From: Riemerella columbipharyngis
GTDB lineage: Bacteria > Bacteroidota > Bacteroidia > Flavobacteriales > Weeksellaceae
DNA: 64,000 bases
Reading direction: 5' to 3'
Assembly: GCF_900101995.1 (NCBI RefSeq)
Contig: NZ_FNAS01000013.1
Span: 1-64,000, forward strand
The translations under genes and the position numbers were made by a program. The notes beneath the pieces were generated by a model. It was not told where the DNA came from. It saw only the letters and a program-made list of their open reading frames with translations, and did no database searches. Positions 25,093-32,974 of this stretch are shown one piece after another; position 1 is the first letter of the stretch, and the number at the start of each line of letters is the position of its first letter.

Positions 25093-26349
25093 TTAGTCTT
25101 TTAGTAGTTTTACACTATATTGGTTGTCTCCTGTGGATATAGATACTAAATAGATACCTTTTGGCAGAGATGCTACATTGTATTTATCTTGATTTCCTGA
25201 GAAGGTTTTCACCAGTTTACCTGAATTGTCATATACTGAAACGGACTTAACTGTAGAAGAGGTTTTCAAGCTGAAATAATCTTTAGATGGGTTAGGATAA
25301 AGAACTATATTCTGATATTTTGCACCCACTTCTGAAGTTGCCATTACATCGATAACATCATAATCATAGTTGTTTTCCGTGTGATTCAAATACTGCCATT
25401 CTTCTTCTAAATTGGAATCGTGCTGGTAAAAATCATACCCGATGCAAACATTCTTTGATGGGATAACATTGTTCCCTTCGCTTTCGCCTATTAAAACATC
25501 CTTATCTTCGTAGCTGTAAACGTCTTTTTTTAATCTTTCCATATCATACTCCATATTTAGCCACTTGTAGTTCCCTACCCAGTTTTTTCCATCATATGAT
25601 AGATAAGTAATTCTGCTCGTGGCATTACCATTTGTATCGTATGTTAAATCATACTTATAATCAGGAATAAATTCAGATGCTCTTTCATCGTATCTATATC
25701 TTAGATAATTTGTGAGTTTTCCCTCAGAATCATAAGTATAAGTTTTCTTTCTAATAAAACCGCCTCCTCTGCTTTCATCTATTTCTCTTACTACGGATAG
25801 TTTGTTCCCTGCTTCATCATAGGTGTAATCATCGTGGAACAAAACGCCCCATTTGCCGTCAGTCCATTTTATAGAACTTGGTTTATTTGGATGCTTGCTG
25901 TCGTTATAGGTAAAATCATATCTTCTACCAAGTACATAAGCACGTTCATCTTCATCCCAACCATAATCAAGTAAAACAGAAACCTTTCCGTCTTGATCAT
26001 ATTCATACATTTCTTTATTAGATGGAATAAATTTACCTTCATAGAGTTCTTTTCTCTCAACAGTACTTATTCTGTTGTTACTGTCATAGGTGAAAGTATC
26101 TATGTATCTCACATAATAGTCTTTTCCGTTATCGATAATTTGTTTAGTTTCTTCTTTGATGATTCGAGAGTAATCTTCATTATAGAAAAATCTATGAATC
26201 TGATAAGGATCCTCCATATTACCATTATTGTAGTGATAATATTCATTTACCGATGATAAGAAACTTTTGTACCCGCCGATGCTGTTTTCTTTGTTTTGAG
26301 CACTCATTACAGCACCCGCCATTAAAAATGACAAAACAAGTTTTTTCAT
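25093..26349 (-). CDS. T9SS-secreted protein with YD-like repeats
   Basis: 418 residues: signal peptide MKKLVLSFLMAGAVMSAQ, then ~300 residues of irregular Tyr/Asp-rich repeats (examples: YIDTFTYDSNNRIST, EMYEYDQDGKVSVLLDYGWD, DDYTYDEAGNKLSVVREID, KTYTYDSEGKLTNYLRY), each about 40 residues long and suggesting a beta-stranded solenoid like YD/RHS-type or MORN-like repeats. It ends with a type A T9SS sorting domain (VLYPNPSKDYFSLKTSS to SVKLLKD). It is exported across the outer membrane and probably anchored on the cell surface; the ligand is unknown. It lies 27 bp downstream of the giant subtilase gene on the same strand, so the two may be co-transcribed. Confidence 0.9.
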   Translation of the reverse strand: MKKLVLSFLMAGAVMSAQNKENSIGGYKSFLSSVNEYYHYNNGNMEDPYQIHRFFYNEDYSRIIKEETKQIIDNGKDYYVRYIDTFTYDSNNRISTVERKELYEGKFIPSNKEMYEYDQDGKVSVLLDYGWDEDERAYVLGRRYDFTYNDSKHPNKPSSIKWTDGKWGVLFHDDYTYDEAGNKLSVVREIDESRGGGFIRKKTYTYDSEGKLTNYLRYRYDERASEFIPDYKYDLTYDTNGNATSRITYLSYDGKNWVGNYKWLNMEYDMERLKKDVYSYEDKDVLIGESEGNNVIPSKNVCIGYDFYQHDSNLEEEWQYLNHTENNYDYDVIDVMATSEVGAKYQNIVLYPNPSKDYFSLKTSSTVKSVSVYDNSGKLVKTFSGNQDKYNVASLPKGIYLVSISTGDNQYSVKLLKD

Positions 26350-26375
26350 AATTTTATTTTACTTGAGTGTTATTA

Positions 26376-29300
26376 CTATTTTACGATTATTTTTATTGAC
26401 GATTTTGTTCCATTTACTTTTACCAAATATACTCCTTTAGGGAACCTGATGAGGTCTATCTTATTGTGTTCTTTGGTAATTTTAGCATTTAGAACTTGCT
26501 CTCCGGAAGCACTATAAACGCTTACAGAAACTTCTTTGCCTAAATGGCTTGGAATGTTTACGAAGAATATTCCTTCGGATGGATTCGGATATACCGCCAC
26601 CTCTTGGTTATTCACTTGTGTTTCATAAGTAGCCAGATGGCTTAAATCCACTACGGTTTCTCTTTGCTCTGCGAATGTTCCATCAGAATATTTTGCACGA
26701 ACATCATAGTGGTATACTCCCCTCTTAAGGTTGCTTTCTGTATAGACTAAGTTATTTTTACCGTCTATATCGGCTACCTCGCTGCCTTCTTTGCGAACGA
26801 AATAACCAATCAACTCTGGTTTTTCTATGATGCCCATAGTCTTCTTGTTATCTGAATGAGCCAAAGGAGCAGAGGTGTTCATTCCTTTTTCTAAAGGGTT
26901 ATCGCTATAACCTACCGAAATATTATCTAACATTAGATAAGAGGAATCTGGGTCTGTCGCCTTAGAGTTATGACGGAACGCTACATAGAAATCCTCCCCT
27001 GTATATTGGTGAACATCTGCAGAAAGCTGCTTGAATGAAGGATTTGTAGTTACTGCTTCTTCCGAGAAGACTTTGTGCCCTTTAGAGAGAATGTCATCTG
27101 CCGTAAGTTCGCCGGCAGAAGCAGGCATTACATATACTTCGTATCTTTCTTTTCTTGGGTGTCTTACATCAAACTTCACAACCTCTGCTCCTTTTTTCAA
27201 CGCCGGGGTTATGAGCCAATCGTCTTTCTCTACCGCAGCAGCATTTTCCCAGCTGCTAGATCCTACCGCATGCTGTTCTCCCGCTAAAACCCAAGTAATT
27301 CCATCATCGTCATTATCGATTATTTTCATATCGGAAGGAAGTGCTTTTCCATTAAACTTCTCACTATAAATAGGAGCCAGCATTGGTCTGTCCCATTTTA
27401 GTTTAAGTTGATTATCTTCTACTTTGTAAGAAAGATTTCTTACAGGGTTATAGATAGAGTTTACTGTCAAATAATCTGTTTTAGCGACTGTACTTTCGTT
27501 CATCGGCGAGGTTGCCGTAAGTTTTACGCTATAAGTACCCGGCTGGTTAAACTTAACAACAGGATTTTCGGAAGAAGCATTAGTTCCTTGCGTATATTCT
27601 ACCCCGTCTGACGGTGTAATCTCCCATTTGAAGCTGTTAGGTTTAGGATTTCCTGAAGATGTATTATTAAATAATACTTCATCTTTTTGATAATACTGAG
27701 TATCATCTGTAGTAAAGTCTGCTACCGTCTTTTTATTTTTAACCCTAATATAAACTTCTTTCATCCGAGAGTCTGCTCCCTTAGCATTGGTTGCTTTCAG
27801 TGTGATAGTATAAGACCTTTCTTTTTGAAATCTTACTTTAGGGTTTTGTGAGCTAGCATTCGTATTATCCACATATTCATAATAGGACGGCTCTATCTTC
27901 CACTGATATTTGATAATAGGCAATGTAGAAGCTGTAATGGTTTCGTCTTTTAAACTAACTACATCGTAAGTAGATGGGTACGTATTATCTGCTGTAAAAT
28001 CTGCTTCTGGTTTTCTTTCTGAATGATGTACACTAACATCATCCAAAAGAACAGCAAAAGAACCTTCATCCTGCTTATGTTGAAAACCTATGTAATATGT
28101 CCCTTCTGTACTACCTGGAATCTTGAATTCATAAGAGTATTTAGTATACTGACCGTCTTTTGCTTCTATGGTTTCCGGCGTGATATAAGTCATTGCTCCT
28201 GCATCTGCCCTGTTTCCGATAGCCAATTTCAAATACTCTTCTTTGTCCGTAACTTTTCTAACATAGAATGTCACTCTGTATAATGTTTCCGGACTAAATT
28301 TAATAGGATTGGAGAACAGCCAGTTATTAATAGGCGTTTTGGTATCTGGATAATCTACCGCAATAGTACTGCCTCCGTGAGAATATCTGGAATTAACAAA
28401 GCTTCTCCAAGTAATACCATCTCCATCTACATCTTGAGAAGTCCATCCATTTTGGATGAAATCACCTTCAAAGCCGAAATCATCTCTGGCATCAGCCACT
28501 GTAAGATCTGAAACAACACCAAAAGTTTTGATATTCGAATAATTATTAGTTTTAATCCTATCTTCTGGATAAACTATCTCTCCTTCTATTCTATAGTTTA
28601 CAAAAGATTTTGATAAATCTATATATCCTGTTTTATCTATAAGTGCTCCAGGTTCAAGATCTTCCAATGGTATCTCTGAAGTGCTTACTACTGCATTGGT
28701 GTCTTCGTTAATAAGTTTATAAGTAAGTTTTGCTCCTGTTGCTTTTTCTTTTCCTATATTATAGATTTTGAAGTTCACCGGTGTTCTCTCTGAGAATTCA
28801 TTTTTAGGAACTCCCAGTTCTATTTTATTCAGAGACAAATCATATTTTATTTCGCCTAAATTGATCCCTGTAATTATCATAGAGAAATCCTGAGATTCTG
28901 CATCATCTAAACTGTATCCAGCACGAGACGACGGTTTTTTAAGCGTTCCTTTATGAGTTACGGTGATGGTATATGTAGCCCCCGGTGTAGGGTTTGGGAT
29001 ATACACCTGCTCTACATTATCCACAATATTATCCCCTGTAGTAGCGGCATCACCCGGACGCTCTGGATTTAGAACCCAAGGAAAGTAAGTTTTTCCATTT
29101 TCTGTAACTCTTATATCCAAATCATTTACAAGCATTTTCGTACGGTCATTCAGTTTTTCCTCATCAGACAGCGTTACCGGTGCTGGATCGGTCCAAACGA
29201 TAGTAACTTTTAACGGTTCTGTCCCTGAAGCTATAACATCTTTTGAATATGTTTTATTATTTTCAAGTTTATTTTCTTCGATAAGAGAGTAAATACCATT

Positions 29301-30665
29301 AAGAGAAATAGTATTCGCCGCTTTATATGCATTCAGCAACCCCCATCCTGAAGCATAATCCGGTCCCGGAGCATTCCCTGCTTCGTTGGCTGTTGCAATA
29401 GCCAAACCTTTTAGGGTCGCTGATTTCATAAACGTTCCATTATTATTCTGACTGTAATGCTGTTGTAATAATATTAAGGTTCCCGTAACATTAGGGGATG
29501 CCATAGAAGTACCACTCAATGTAGTATAGCTGGCATCTCCCGTAGAAGTAGTAGAAAAAAGATCAACACCTATACCTGTGATATCCGGTTTTATTCTTCC
29601 GTCATCAGTAGGACCAAAGGCACTAAAACTAGCCATCTCTACATCTGAGGGTTTAGAATATTCTCCTTTTAACTTTTCAGCCGCACCTACGGTAAGTATA
29701 TTCTTTGCCAAAGATCCGGTAACGATACAATCAAAACCATCATCACCTCCATTTTTTTGTTTCGGCTTGTTACTAGTCGTCCAAATTGTATTCCCCTGAG
29801 CATCTCGTCCTGTATTAACATAGTAAGATTCTCCGGGTCTAGGCCCATCTCCTCTTGGATTACCTGCCGCTTTTACAGGCAGATAATAAGGTGCTCTATA
29901 GGCCAGTATATCCCAATTTTTATCTGTGCTTCCATACTGCCCATAGCCGTAGAACTCGGTATCGTCTTCATCTCCAAACCAATACCAGCCTACTTTATTT
30001 CCTCCTGCAAAGTTACCATATTCAAAGCCGCCTAAGAAACCGTAAGAGTGGTTAGAAACCAAGGCCCCGTCCGTTGCTGCCGCTGCCATTTCATTAGTAT
30101 CGCTATTCCAATCATAAGCATTTAGTTTTGCTTTATATGCCATCCCTCGTGCTGACTGATTGACACCTGCCGCTACCATCGTTCCTGCTACGTGTGTAGA
30201 GTGCTCACTTAGAGCAGACGGAACATCTTTCTGCGTTACTCTTCCGCCGAATTCTCTGTGGGTAGTTCTCACTCCACCGCCGTCCCATTCGTGGACAGTC
30301 ATCCCTTCTCCTGTAAGGTTATATTCCCCCGAATGCAGCTTATTAGTCTGGGTACCTGCTGCTGCACCTACATTATAGGTCTTTAGATAAATAGGCAACC
30401 CTGTTCTTTTATCGACAGAATAAAATTGGAAGTATTTCCCATTTATTTCTCCGGAAAAAGGAACATTCATCTTCTTAGCTTTTGCCTTCAGCTCTTGTAC
30501 AGAAGGCGTAGATTTAAGAAGTTCTCGACTGAATTTTTTCAATTCGGTAACATCCGTATGTTGTTGGATTTTTCTTATTTGTTCTACATTCTGAGAAAAA
30601 TAGAACTGGGAGATGAACATCGCAGATATTCCCCCTAACCTGAATAGGTGTTTATTATAAATCAT
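26376..30665 (-). CDS. Large T9SS-secreted subtilisin-like serine protease
   Basis: 1,429 residues, secreted. Signal peptide MIYNKHLFRLGGISAMFISQ, propeptide, then an S8 catalytic domain with the triad Asp (EWDGGGVRTTHREFGGRV), His (SEHSTHVAGTMVAAG) and Ser (TLSGTSMASPNVTG). A C-terminal-to-protease beta region (KVTIVWTDPAPVTLSDEEKL; NDLDIRVTENGKTYFPWVL) is followed by CARDB-like and cleaved-adhesin-like sections, two PKD domains (PEADFTADNTYPSTYDVV and TVADFTTDDTQYYQKDEV regions), another adhesin-type lectin domain, and a type A sorting domain (VAVYPNPSEGIFFVNIPS to SIKIIVK). It is probably a surface or released protease that degrades host or environmental proteins. I chose ATG 30665, since the upstream frame lacks a signal start. 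Confidence 0.94.
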   Translation of the reverse strand: MIYNKHLFRLGGISAMFISQFYFSQNVEQIRKIQQHTDVTELKKFSRELLKSTPSVQELKAKAKKMNVPFSGEINGKYFQFYSVDKRTGLPIYLKTYNVGAAAGTQTNKLHSGEYNLTGEGMTVHEWDGGGVRTTHREFGGRVTQKDVPSALSEHSTHVAGTMVAAGVNQSARGMAYKAKLNAYDWNSDTNEMAAAATDGALVSNHSYGFLGGFEYGNFAGGNKVGWYWFGDEDDTEFYGYGQYGSTDKNWDILAYRAPYYLPVKAAGNPRGDGPRPGESYYVNTGRDAQGNTIWTTSNKPKQKNGGDDGFDCIVTGSLAKNILTVGAAEKLKGEYSKPSDVEMASFSAFGPTDDGRIKPDITGIGVDLFSTTSTGDASYTTLSGTSMASPNVTGTLILLQQHYSQNNNGTFMKSATLKGLAIATANEAGNAPGPDYASGWGLLNAYKAANTISLNGIYSLIEENKLENNKTYSKDVIASGTEPLKVTIVWTDPAPVTLSDEEKLNDRTKMLVNDLDIRVTENGKTYFPWVLNPERPGDAATTGDNIVDNVEQVYIPNPTPGATYTITVTHKGTLKKPSSRAGYSLDDAESQDFSMIITGINLGEIKYDLSLNKIELGVPKNEFSERTPVNFKIYNIGKEKATGAKLTYKLINEDTNAVVSTSEIPLEDLEPGALIDKTGYIDLSKSFVNYRIEGEIVYPEDRIKTNNYSNIKTFGVVSDLTVADARDDFGFEGDFIQNGWTSQDVDGDGITWRSFVNSRYSHGGSTIAVDYPDTKTPINNWLFSNPIKFSPETLYRVTFYVRKVTDKEEYLKLAIGNRADAGAMTYITPETIEAKDGQYTKYSYEFKIPGSTEGTYYIGFQHKQDEGSFAVLLDDVSVHHSERKPEADFTADNTYPSTYDVVSLKDETITASTLPIIKYQWKIEPSYYEYVDNTNASSQNPKVRFQKERSYTITLKATNAKGADSRMKEVYIRVKNKKTVADFTTDDTQYYQKDEVLFNNTSSGNPKPNSFKWEITPSDGVEYTQGTNASSENPVVKFNQPGTYSVKLTATSPMNESTVAKTDYLTVNSIYNPVRNLSYKVEDNQLKLKWDRPMLAPIYSEKFNGKALPSDMKIIDNDDDGITWVLAGEQHAVGSSSWENAAAVEKDDWLITPALKKGAEVVKFDVRHPRKERYEVYVMPASAGELTADDILSKGHKVFSEEAVTTNPSFKQLSADVHQYTGEDFYVAFRHNSKATDPDSSYLMLDNISVGYSDNPLEKGMNTSAPLAHSDNKKTMGIIEKPELIGYFVRKEGSEVADIDGKNNLVYTESNLKRGVYHYDVRAKYSDGTFAEQRETVVDLSHLATYETQVNNQEVAVYPNPSEGIFFVNIPSHLGKEVSVSVYSASGEQVLNAKITKEHNKIDLIRFPKGVYLVKVNGTKSSIKIIVK

Positions 30666-30846
30666 AAAATAGTAAATTTTATTCCAAATTAAACAAAGTT
30701 TAGATGCTGCGAATTTATACAATTTACTATTTATATAAATACTAATTCTAAATTAAAATAATAAAATATGACAAAAATCACAAATACTCATTATTTATAA
30801 AAAGAATTATTGTGCAAAAAAAAAGATAAGAATAATATGGTATCTA

Positions 30847-31521
30847 CTACTTGGTATTATTGATAACAAGCACTATTTCCCCTTTCAAAGTTTTGCTTTT
30901 GGAAAAATCTATCAGTTCATCAATAGTTCCCCTTTTGGTTTCTTCAAACTTTTTGGAAATTTCTCGGCTCAAGCTAATTTTTGTATCATCGCCAAAAAAT
31001 AATTTTATCTGTTCAAGTGTCGTATTGATTTTATGCGGACTTTCGTACAGCACTATCGTTCTTTTTTCTTCTGCCAATTGTTTAAGCTTGGTTTGTCTTC
31101 CTTTTTTAGGGGGTAAAAAACCTGCAAATAAAAACTCGTTGTTCGGAAGCCCCGAAACCACTAAAGCAGGAACAAAAGCCGTAGCACCAGGCAGGCAAAC
31201 CATCTGTATATCATTATCTGAACAAGCTTTGGCAAGAAGATATCCGGGATCTGATATACCAGGAGTACCCGCATCTGTAATTAAAGCAATAGTAGCACCC
31301 TCTTGCAAATCTTTTATAATTTTATCTGTCGCTTGGTGTTCATTATGCAAATGATAAGATTTAAGCGGCTTGGATATTTCGTAATGCTTGAGCAACACTC
31401 CCGAGGTCCGCGTATCTTCGCAAAGGATATAATCCGCTTCCCGAAGTACTTTTATTGCTCTAAAAGTCATATCCTCCAGATTGCCTATCGGCGTGGGAAC
31501 AAAATATAATAATCCGCTCAT
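30847..31521 (-). CDS. rsmI: 16S rRNA (cytidine-1402-2'-O)-methyltransferase
   Basis: 224 residues of the tetrapyrrole-methylase-like RsmI family, which adds the 2'-O-methyl group to C1402 in the ribosomal P site. Markers: LYFVPTPIGNLEDMTFRAI, ADYILCEDTRTSGVLLKHY, LITDAGTPGISDPGYLLAKA, CLPGATAFVPALVVSGLPNN and VLYESPHKI. It is shorter than E. coli RsmI (286) because the C-terminal extra domain is absent, as in many Bacteroidota. It follows the Glu-rich hypothetical gene by 9 bp and probably shares its transcript. Confidence 0.97.
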   Translation of the reverse strand: MSGLLYFVPTPIGNLEDMTFRAIKVLREADYILCEDTRTSGVLLKHYEISKPLKSYHLHNEHQATDKIIKDLQEGATIALITDAGTPGISDPGYLLAKACSDNDIQMVCLPGATAFVPALVVSGLPNNEFLFAGFLPPKKGRQTKLKQLAEEKRTIVLYESPHKINTTLEQIKLFFGDDTKISLSREISKKFEETKRGTIDELIDFSKSKTLKGEIVLVINNTK

Positions 31522-31530
31522 TTCTTAGAT

Positions 31531-32322
31531 TTATAAAAACTTACTCTCTACCAAACTCCACAGCCTCTGGGCATACTCATCTACTTTCTCCCATTCTCTA
31601 TCGTAGTAAATATCACTCAAATACTCTTTGGCTTCGTCTATTGTCTTGAAAGTATTTAGTTTTTTCACGACATTATTAAGCTCGGTTTGGCTTCCGCCAA
31701 AAAGTTTTTTAGTAAAAGCCACCCTGTCGTTAAGGTCAAGTTTGAATTCTCGGTGAGCACTTTCTGCTTCTTTTTCTTTCTTTTCTTCCGCCTTCGAAGC
31801 CGTAATTTCCAGCTCGTGCAAAGTTTCTTCATCAAACAAACTTTGGGTACTGAATCCTTTAATATGGGCTAATTTTATTTTCCCTTCCGAAGTTTCTTTT
31901 GGTTTTTCTTCCTCTTCGTGTTCAATAGGCTGATTTTGAAATTCCTCCATATGCACGAGATTATCTTCGTTTACTTCCTCCTCTACCGCTTCCGAAACCA
32001 CAAATTCAAACATGGAATCTTCATTTATATTCAATTCCAATTTTCGTTTTTCAATCTCCAAAAACGTCTCTTCTGCATCTTTGGACAGCTGTTCCTCTTC
32101 AATTGCTCTATCGGTGATTTCGTACGGTGAAACTTCTTCTTGAATTTTGTTTTCAGAAACAAGAAGGGTTACGCCTTTCAGAAAAGCTGTTTTTTCATAA
32201 AGCTCCGAGATAATATTAAGTTTTTCTACTAAATCCGCAGATATTTGAACATTAGCAATCTCTTTTATAATAGCTTGACAATCATAGAATACAATCTTCT
32301 CAATCTCGTTTAGGTTTGACAT
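31531..32322 (-). CDS. Glu-rich hypothetical protein (flavobacterial)
   Basis: 263 residues without signal peptide or membrane segment. An N-terminal helical part (IEKIVFYDCQAIIKEIANVQ, VEKLNIISELYEKTAFLKGV), a Glu-rich low-complexity middle, and a well-formed C-terminal domain of ~75 residues (FKLDLNDRVAFTKKLFGGSQ, TFKTIDEAKEYLSDIYYDRE, VDEYAQRLWSLVESKFL). I recognise it only as a protein conserved beside rsmI in flavobacteria, without a role. It precedes rsmI by 9 bp, suggesting a shared transcript. It is divergent from tdk, with 61 bp between the starts. Confidence 0.82.
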   Translation of the reverse strand: MSNLNEIEKIVFYDCQAIIKEIANVQISADLVEKLNIISELYEKTAFLKGVTLLVSENKIQEEVSPYEITDRAIEEEQLSKDAEETFLEIEKRKLELNINEDSMFEFVVSEAVEEEVNEDNLVHMEEFQNQPIEHEEEEKPKETSEGKIKLAHIKGFSTQSLFDEETLHELEITASKAEEKKEKEAESAHREFKLDLNDRVAFTKKLFGGSQTELNNVVKKLNTFKTIDEAKEYLSDIYYDREWEKVDEYAQRLWSLVESKFL

Positions 32323-32383
32323 AACAATTTCTTAATTAAAATTCCTTAATTTTGGGGTAAATAATTTACGGCTAAATTAACAA

Positions 32384-32971
32384 ATGTTTTTAGAAAATAC
32401 AATCAATCACGCAAAACAAAGTGGATGGATGGAAGTCATCTGTGGCTCAATGTTTTCCGGAAAAACGGAAGAGCTTATCAGAAGACTGAGAAGGGCCGAA
32501 ATGGCAGGACAGCATGTGGAAATCTTCAAACCAAAGATAGATAACCGCTATTCGGAAGTGGATATTGTCTCTCACAACGACAATAAAATCCGAAGTTCAG
32601 CCGTAGAGAGTTCCAACGAAATATTACTACTGGGTTCCAATTGCGATGTAGTAGGCATAGACGAAGCACAATTCTTTGACAACGGGATTGTAGAAGTGGC
32701 TAATAAGCTCGCTAACAACGGCATAAGAGTAGTCATCGCAGGGCTGGATATGGATTTTATGGGAAGGCCCTTCGGACCTATGCCCTTCCTAATGGCTACA
32801 GCGGAATATGTAACCAAAGTACACGCCATCTGCAAAAGAACCGGAAACCTAGCCCATTACTCTATGAGAACCACCGGCAGCAAAGATTTGGTACAGCTGG
32901 GAGAAACCGACATCTACGAAGCGGTAAGCAGAAAAGTTTTTGTAGATGAATTTATTACAAAAAAAGACTAA
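32384..32971 (+). CDS. tdk: Thymidine kinase
   Basis: 195 residues of the type II thymidine kinase family. Markers: EVICGSMFSGKTEELIRRLR (Walker A), DVVGIDEAQFFDNGI (Walker B and DEAQ), DMDFMGRPFGPMPFLMATAE (lasso region). It phosphorylates thymidine to dTMP in salvage. The zinc-finger-like region usually has two Cys pairs; here only one Cys (HAICKRTGNLAHYS) remains and the partner pair is missing, a variant I recall from flavobacterial enzymes. It is 3 bp ahead of murF-alr, so the two are probably co-transcribed. Confidence 0.96.
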   Translation: MFLENTINHAKQSGWMEVICGSMFSGKTEELIRRLRRAEMAGQHVEIFKPKIDNRYSEVDIVSHNDNKIRSSAVESSNEILLLGSNCDVVGIDEAQFFDNGIVEVANKLANNGIRVVIAGLDMDFMGRPFGPMPFLMATAEYVTKVHAICKRTGNLAHYSMRTTGSKDLVQLGETDIYEAVSRKVFVDEFITKKD

Positions 32972-32974
32972 AAA

